NCBI RefSeq assembly: GCF_000499845.2
Contig: NC_023755.2
Span: 37,770,023 to 37,834,022, forward strand
Origin: Phaseolus vulgaris
Lineage: Eukaryota; Streptophyta; Magnoliopsida; Fabales; Fabaceae
DNA: 64,000 nt
Direction of reading: 5' to 3'
Below, one piece after another: positions 57,201 to 64,000 of the stretch. The notes beneath the pieces were generated by a model, which saw only the letters and a list, made by a program, of their open reading frames with translations, was not told where the DNA came from and did not search any database. The position numbers and the translations under genes are program-made. The first letter of the stretch is position 1. Each line of letters begins with the position of its first letter.

Positions 57201-58787
57201 ACGGACGACAAGTTATATATAACAGACCTAAGTGGATAACAAATTAGATTAATAAGTCTATGCCTTTTTTTTTTAATACAAGGCCGTGAACCCATAACCT
57301 TCCCGCATTTCAACCCCTAATGTGATTTCTTTACACATATATTAGTTATGATTAACACATGTAGGCTTCATAAGCTACTTCCTCCTTAGTTCATATAGCA
57401 GTAAAATTAACCAATCATCATTATAATTGGAAAGGTCATTTAATATTACTTATATTAAAAAATATTTTTAAATATTTTCAAAATAATTAAATAATAGAAT
57501 AAATTTTGTATATATTTAGGTCTATTTTTTATAATAGAATAAAAAAAGCAGTCTTAAAAAAATTAAAATTTAACTTAAATTCACAAAACTATTTATAACA
57601 TTAAATGTGTAGCCCTTTTATATAATATAATCCCATCTATCCATGTGAATTAAAAAAAAAAAGTGGAGCAACACTGTATAATGATTATGCTTATGGTAGA
57701 CAAAAAATTAAAATGATAAAAGAAGGATAATATTTTACAAAATTTTTGTAGACGCTTCATGCACACTATAGCAGTTTTCTTTTGCATTAAATATGTGAAA
57801 TATTTTTTAATTTTTAAAAATTCTATCAGTTTCAGCAATTAAATAAATAAGAAAAGAATATATTTTTTACAAAAAAATGTCAGTATTGTCAGAAATCATA
57901 TCAGAACATTCAGGGTTTGTCTTCTTCATAAGAATATTATGAAAAATAGGAAGGGTGAAATGTAGAGGATCCAATGCCCTTTTAAAAAATATTCACCTAC
58001 TCAGCTATAATTATATGCAAATATTAGTTAAACTATAAAAACATCAAAGATAAAACAAAAGCTCTTTTAAGTTAGTGTGAAAAAACAAAAACAAAAACAA
58101 AAACCTAAATCTTGTATGAAAAGAAAAAACCTTAAAAACATTGGATCCAATACCTATGGTACATGGACAATAACACTTGAGCATAAGATGTGCACGTGAA
58201 GGTGATAAATAAATTATTAAGAATGGTGGCTAAACATAGTATCCCATATCTAATTTTTAAAATGCTCCTTGTTGTCTGTCACGAGTTTGAAATCCCAAAT
58301 TTTCAAATCTACAAAGAATATTCACATTTATGCATTCTAAACCCTATAACCCTGTTCAAATCAAAATAGTTAATCTAATGCATAGATGTGTGTGTCAGAA
58401 TAAGTTAAAAAGATGCTTTAAAAAATCCAAGTAAATTATATATAAGAAGTTAGTAAGAAAATTCTTATATTCACAAAAATAGTTAGCTACTCTATGGAAT
58501 GTGCAAGACAACTAGCTATTATTTATCTTTTATATGAAAAAATTAACAAATGAGGTACATCTTTTTAACTGATTTTATGTTATAGATAATTGTTTTTTTC
58601 AATGGTATTAGATGTTTCTTTATTAGTTATTTATAACTATAAAACGGCTCAACAGATTCCACCAAATGGCAAAAAAAATTAGCTTGGTTATATTAATATG
58701 TAAGTTTTGCTTACCACAAAAATTAGTATATTATTTATAAACTATTAATTAAATTCTCATATTTTAAATTTATAAAAGGGTAAGTAA
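54240..58787. other. AT-rich intergenic sequence, no gene supported
   Basis: Stretches of 70-85% A+T with short random frames. The 66-codon plus frame at 56696 has no recognisable motif. Nothing else identified. Confidence 0.6.
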
Positions 58788-59093
58788 CACTACAAGAAAA
58801 TCATCAAATAAAAATAATTTTTTAGAGACCAAAATAATTAGTTACTAAGGTTTTAACTAAATTGGTATCTAATTAACTACTGAAGTTTTAACTATAAATT
58901 ATTTAGTTTCTAAATTTGATAGCAAAAACCTTTGTCGTTAATTAGATACAAATTTAGAAACCATCTAATAATAATATAAATTAATTTAGAAACTAAAAAT
59001 TTATTTAGTTCCTAAAATGATCTCTAATTTAGTCACTATAACAACTAATTATTTTTTTTTCTAAAATTAGTTTTATTTCATGATTTTCTTGTG
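58788..59093. mobile_element. CACTA-type foldback MITE, copy C
   Basis: 306 bp from CACTACAAGAAAATCATCAA to TCATGATTTTCTTGTG, flanked by TAA on both sides (58785-58787, 59094-59096). Same family as copies at 15661 and 22768 but more diverged, with three terminal bases lost at the right end and a shorter middle. Being outside the unit array, it shows the family is genome-wide. Confidence 0.85.
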
Positions 59094-59099
59094 TAAGAT

Positions 59100-59599
59100 T
59101 AAAACAATAGTACAATATAAGGGTGAAATAAATTTTTAAATTATTATATTATTCATATCATTCTCATTATTCATTTTCAATTCAAAGAAATAACATTTTT
59201 TTTAATCAGCGATAAAGAATAATATAAATGGGAATATTTGGGGTACTCCAACCCATGTATAAAAAGTCTAGTTCTTAGCCAAAGTTTGTACATAAACAAC
59301 AATAAAAAAAAATAAAACAACAACATAACCCATGTCAATGATATAAGACATGACATCTCCACAAAGGTATGTTGGTTCCTTACTCCTCCCCACCAGCATC
59401 TGAGGTTGAATCACACTCAGCAACATGTGCTTTAATCCAAAATAGAACCCACCATCAAATAACATAATTATGTAATTATATATATTTATAATATTGTGAA
59501 CCATAACAATAATAAATAATACCTTCCTAAAAATTTAAGATTATAAAAATATTCTATTATATCTTCTATAATATTAAAATAATTTGTCTGATATCTTTT

Positions 59600-59633
<34 letters not shown>

Positions 59634-60842
59634 AATGTGTCTTCATTAGATATTATAATATCTGATCCTATATAAAATAATATTGATAATCCAATTTCAA
59701 TTTTCCATGTCTTTGTTAATTCTTTATATCTACTCTACGTAACATGATATAAGAACATCCTTAATCATTTTATAAGTTGATATTTCAGTCTATTTAATAT
59801 AGACTAATAGTCAGGATTTATCATTTTCTTAATATCACAATTACAAATAATTTATATTATTTTAAGAATGATAAAAAAATCACTAAATATAAATAAATTT
59901 TAAAAAAATAATAATAATATTGATTTAATATATATTAATTTTGGAAAAAAAAAGTAATTGATAGTTAATATCTCGATAGTTAATTAAATAAAAATTTAAA
60001 AATTATTTATTAATAATTAAACTATTTTAGATATAAATATTTTTTTAATCTCTAAAATAATATAATAATTTTTATTTTTTATAATATTAAAATAATTATA
60101 CTTAAAATATTGCTGATTTGACCTTAATTAATTAAGAGATAAATGAGTCAATCAAGATTTACACGTCATAAAATCAATTCAGATTGGAATATTGGTGTTT
60201 TGACGTTGATGGAGAAATTGCCAAGAAAATCTAGATGTTTTAGCGTTTTAAACACATAATAAAAATTCAATTATATTATCTAAATTAAGAATTTGAAATT
60301 TAAGAAATATCATGGTTAGGGGTTTTAAGTTTAATTACTCCCGGTTTGAATGTACAATCAAATTTAACAAACCCTAAAATCTGAAATCATCCTCTTTGGC
60401 CTCCATGCTCTTTTCCCATTACCACCAAATCTCTTTTCGCCATCAAAACGAAACCTATACCACACGCAATAACTTATCATTAAAACTATTTATATTATAT
60501 TCTTGGTGATGTTATTTTGTGCAATCTAAAAGTGAAAAAAGTGTGACTATGAATAATGTGATAGAAAAAGAAACTCGGTAGTGATATGTTATAAAAAAAA
60601 AAATAAGTAACTAAAAATAACATAGTTAAACATTGTGAGCTTTTTCTTAATCCATAATTAAGAAAAGACAAATTATATATGTATACTCTTTTTTAAAACT
60701 AAGTGAAGTATAGAAAAAGATGAAAGTGTGCAATAAGACAGAATAAGAGAGATTTATAAAAAAGAAGGAGAAACATAAGTAGGTGCTTAAAAGATAAAAA
60801 CAATAAAACTCATAAAAATATTCTCATAACAACTTTCAGGAA
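59100..60842. other. AT-rich sequence; one weak coding-like stretch
   Basis: On the minus strand, 59462-59272 reads MLFDGGFYFGLKHMLLSVIQ, then PQMLVGRSKEPTYLCGD and a hydrophobic MGYVVVLFFFIVVYVQTL before a stop. It could be the last piece of a membrane-protein gene or chance. I assign no function. A TA microsatellite is at 59603-59630. Confidence 0.35.
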
Positions 60843-61259
60843 TTAGCGAAAAACTGCGGCTACTATCCCTTCGAGGACGTTGTTGGATCTGTCTAGAAAG
60901 TCCCTCTGTTCAGCTAGCATTTCATTCATGAGCTCTTGCATGGCATTTAAGAGTTTTCTTTCTTCGACGAGGTTCTGCTCCCCTCTAATGGCATATCCGA
61001 AAAGGACACAATCAAAATGGTTTGGGTCAGACACACCACCTCGTATAGCTGTCTCGAGACACTCAGACTCACTCTTGGTAAGTATTCTCCCATTTACCAG
61101 ACACCAATCTTTCACCATTTCCTGGGGTTGCCTCACATCATTCTCTATTCCCTCACCCTCTCTAGCAATCTTAAAGCTTGGCCTTCTATCTTCAGACGCA
61201 GTACCTCTGCCCTGCTTGTTCTTCGTCATGGTGGAAATGAGAATGAATATCTCTTTCAT
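60843..61259 (-). CDS. Orphan ORF starting within an LTR remnant
   Basis: 138 codons from the first ATG, or 128 from the internal MTKNKQG (61229), which lies outside the LTR-like part. I do not recognise the protein. It is charged and soluble-looking, with a Lys/Arg/Glu-rich first third, the segment ILTKSESECLETAIRGG and a C-terminal amphipathic helix-like stretch (EERKLLNAMQELMNEMLAEQ). Base composition is clearly less AT-rich than its surroundings, as for real coding sequence. The first ten codons and the upstream bases match the leader side of the copia LTR family at 27.2 kb, and a minus-strand TATA-like TATTTATATATA is at about 61269-61280, so an LTR promoter could drive it. It may be a single-exon host gene, an exon of a larger gene, or element cargo. 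Confidence 0.45.
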   Translation of the reverse strand: MKEIFILISTMTKNKQGRGTASEDRRPSFKIAREGEGIENDVRQPQEMVKDWCLVNGRILTKSESECLETAIRGGVSDPNHFDCVLFGYAIRGEQNLVEERKLLNAMQELMNEMLAEQRDFLDRSNNVLEGIVAAVFR

Positions 61260-61730
61260 TTGGTCTCAATATATATAAATATTATATTCATTTTATGTTT
61301 AACTAAAGAGAGAAAATGAAAAACAAATAGTCAATCAATAAATACTAGAATTAGAACAGACAAACAACAAAATAAAGAGTTATATAACTCTATAAAGATA
61401 AACAACTGAAAATTTAAAAAGATACAATTAATATTAACATCTTCTAATCATATCCTTTAATAAAAAATTCAAGAGTCAATAAATAAATAATAGAACTAGA
61501 ACATGCAAAATAAAAATTATATCTATAAAGACAAACAACTAAGAATTAAAAAATACACAATTAATATTAACATTTTTCTATAACTCTTGTAACCATGTTC
61601 TTTAATAAAAAAAAAACTAAAGAGTCAATCAATAAAAACTAGAAAATAAAGGTTATACATCTATAAAGATAAACAGTCAAGAATTAGAGAAGACATTATT
61701 AATATTGGAGGAGACTATTATATATTTTAT
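61235..61730 (-). repeat. Three tandem partial copies of the copia LTR
   Basis: Segments 61235-61470, about 61471-61605 and about 61610-61725 each follow the order AGTCAATCAATAAA, ATAAAGATAAACAACT, AGAATTAGAAAAGAC, ending in ATCATATCCTTTAATA-like sequence, as the LTR at 25265-25633. They are clearly older than that element. Confidence 0.7.
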
Positions 61731-61739
61731 ACTTTATTT

Positions 61740-64000
61740 GTTATATTTTCATCTTTTTAATTAATTTTTACGGCTTTAACAAGTGTTTTAGGCCATATTT
61801 ACAGTGTAACAAAATTTTATTATATTTTGAGGAAAAAATTTATCATATGGGTAAAATGATAACTATTAAAATTAATATATTAAATAAAATAAATATTTAA
61901 AGAACAAGTAATTTTTTTACCTTTTATCTATAAAATTAAATAGTTATATAAAATAGAGAATAACAAATTTAAAACAATTTATGTTTTTGTTATAATGTGA
62001 TGTGAACTACAATTTCAATTTTATCAAAGGGCTTGGTTTTACTTTGAAACACTTTTTTCTATGAGTATTTAAGATTTAGATTTTCAGAATACATTTTTAA
62101 ATTTCAAAAATTCTTATCTAAAATATATTTGTAATTTTGTGTTCCAGATTTCTTTATTTTTAGAATGTATTTTTTGGCTTTGAATTATATTTATTAAATT
62201 CTATATTTTCAAATCCAAAATAAGGATAATTTTAAAATTTTTAAAAGATAATAAGATGCAATTTAGAATTGATATGGTACAGAAAGAAGTTGCAAAATAG
62301 AGAACTGGAACACTTACAAAACTGGGCCTTGTTGGGCCATCATTTTTTAAAGAGCAATTACCCAATCTCATTTATAAAAAAATAAAATGGAGGTATATAT
62401 AAAAATACACTTGGATTCCCTTTTTTTGGAATATATTCTGGATTTTTTTTTTCAAAACAATTTTTTTGTATTACATATTTTTTTTTATCTGGAATGAAAT
62501 TTGATTTTTTTTTCGAATTTTTATTTCTGAAACACAATAATCTGGAAAAGATCTACTTTTTCAAAATTATACTTTTTAATTCAGATTTTTATTTACAGAA
62601 TGAGGAGTATTTTCAAGAATTTGCCTTTTCAAGGTTGCATTTGGGCAGTACATTAACCCCGGGGCACATTTACCAACATAGTATTAATGAAATTTTACAC
62701 ATATCCATAGTGGAATTTTACCCCATCTTACATAGACTTATCCTTATCATAATTTATCTCGGAAATTATATTTTGACACATTTATAAAGACGTTAATATT
62801 GTTGTATTCTGCCTTATATATTATATTTATTCACACGTACTATAATAAATAATTTTATTGTAATCCAACTCAAAGTGTAATTTTGACACTTTACATTGGC
62901 ACACATTATCTTATAAGAGGAATCTTTCATGATAATGTGTATAATGAGTTATCTTTATTTATCATATCATATTTTAATTACACGTTAGAGTTTTTTTTTT
63001 CTCTGTTCAATTTGATATGGTGGAGTTGGAACGATTGAACTGGTAAGCTTGAAACTTCTTGGACATGCTACCACACATAGGATAATCATAAGAGAACATA
63101 CTTCTATGAATAATCTCTTCATTTATGTGATTATTAATATTTGTATGACAATAATTTTAAATATTACTAAAATTAAATTTTACTGTAACAAAAATAACTA
63201 TCAGTAATAATCATACGTAACAATGATAATAATAAGATATCACAAATATATAATACAACAATAATAAATTAATCGTCACTAATAATATCACAAACAAAAA
63301 GGAGATAAATTAGTTGTGACTATTATTAATTCATAATAATAATTAGTATAAGTTTAATGTCAAGTTTTATAGGTGACAATTACTTATTAATTTCTTTTAA
63401 TTATTAATATTTTATCATCATTATTGGAAATTATGATAGAGTATAGCTGTCATAAATATATATCATATCATAATTAATAGACAAAACATATTTAAAATTT
63501 TAAAATAAATAAAATTAAAATATAAATATAAAATATTCATTATATTTAAAATGATAAAATTTAAATATTCAATAATGATTCCAAATATGCATAATTCTAC
63601 CTCAGAACATTTAAACTAAATAAGTATTTCAAATAATAAATAGTTTGTATGCTCAAGAATTTTGATCCTGCAAAATAAATAAAATAGATCATTAATATTA
63701 ATTAAAAATTAATTAATAATATTTTAGGAATATAAAGATATAATTATAGATATATTAATGAAAACAATTAAATAATAATACAACTTATTATATTTAAATG
63801 ATAAACCTCCTAATAAAATACCCATTTAACGTTTCATCTTCTTTCAATATTTTGTTTCATTTGCTCATGTTAAGTTTTCATAGCAAGTTGTATGCTCAAG
63901 TTTTTATATTTGAATGTTAGCATCTTCTTGCTTTTGGATAGTATTAGTCAAACTTTGCACTTCTAACTCTAAGTCATTTTTGTGCATTTTGCTTGACTTT
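61740..64000. other. AT-rich intergenic sequence, no gene supported
   Basis: Short random frames only. An inverted pair of ATAATAATTAG / GTGACAATTA-like motifs at 63.2-63.4 kb (TTAGTTGTGACTATTATT versus AATAATCATACGTAACAA) may be a small foldback element; borders not found. Confidence 0.5.

Noticed and set aside
1..64000. tRNA, rRNA or microRNA genes
   Set aside because: No cloverleaf or rRNA sequence seen; TGGTATCAGAGC matches are retrotransposon primer sites, and the strong hairpins are MITEs.

Overview
The window is plant nuclear DNA, almost certainly from a legume and most likely a phaseoloid legume. The grounds are its high A+T content, 85-nt to 270-nt plant-type introns, a plant-specific INDETERMINATE-DOMAIN (IDD) zinc-finger gene, plant Ty1/copia, Ty3/gypsy Tat, LINE and CACTA elements, and an LTR family ('GTTGGAGATCCCACATCGAC') that I know as abundant in this group. 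Most of the 64 kb is transposon-derived. I support only seven host-type genes, two of which are certain as loci: a five-copy tandem family and the IDD gene; a 138-codon orphan frame is weaker.

Region by region. 1-5.0 kb: 5' half of a minus-strand Ty3/gypsy Tat-type retrotransposon whose gag-pol frame is open for 1,424 codons to the window edge, with its PBS and LTR. 5.0-5.8 kb: a second LTR-like remnant. 6.4-40.6 kb: five diverged direct repeats ('units'), each carrying one small secreted-protein gene (copies at 7.4, 12.6, 22.0, 30.8 and 40.2 kb). Each has the same upstream block with a TATA box about 95 nt before the ATG (about 89 nt in copies 3 and 5) and an intron of exactly 85 nt. Units 1-3 also share downstream AT-rich tails, and units 1 and 2 a 36-bp minisatellite. 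The units are separated and interrupted by a copia RNase H fragment (9.9-10.7), LTR pieces, a solo LTR with TSD (17.35-18.45), a copia gag with a LINE inside it (19.0-21.06), three-base-TSD CACTA MITEs, an isolated ROP-GTPase exon (24.97), a small copia element with two LTRs (25.27-27.51), and CACTA element ends and transposase remnants (29.1-39.25). 40.6-48.4 kb: gene-poor, with copia pol relics. 48.4-50.7 kb: the IDD transcription-factor gene on the minus strand. 51-54.2 kb: gypsy and LINE relics. 54.2-64 kb: AT-rich, nearly featureless, with one MITE (58.8) and a short ORF that starts inside an LTR remnant (60.8-61.3).

The most interesting system is the tandem family. All copies share a secretory signal peptide and a C-terminal 'ESETFGQWAYEK'-type motif, but the middle differs: copy 1 has a Lys/His/Asp/Ser 12-bp-unit expansion, copy 4 has a 21-bp PAVDADA expansion, the others have neither. 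Exon 2 keeps a second open frame that in copy 4 encodes a GPI-anchor-like tail, and copies 1-3 lack exactly 99 bp (33 codons) of it. The family therefore looks like a rapidly diversifying set of small extracellular proteins with possible alternative secreted and anchored forms. Function is unknown to me; a distant resemblance to LEA-type or AGP-type proteins is only suggestive.
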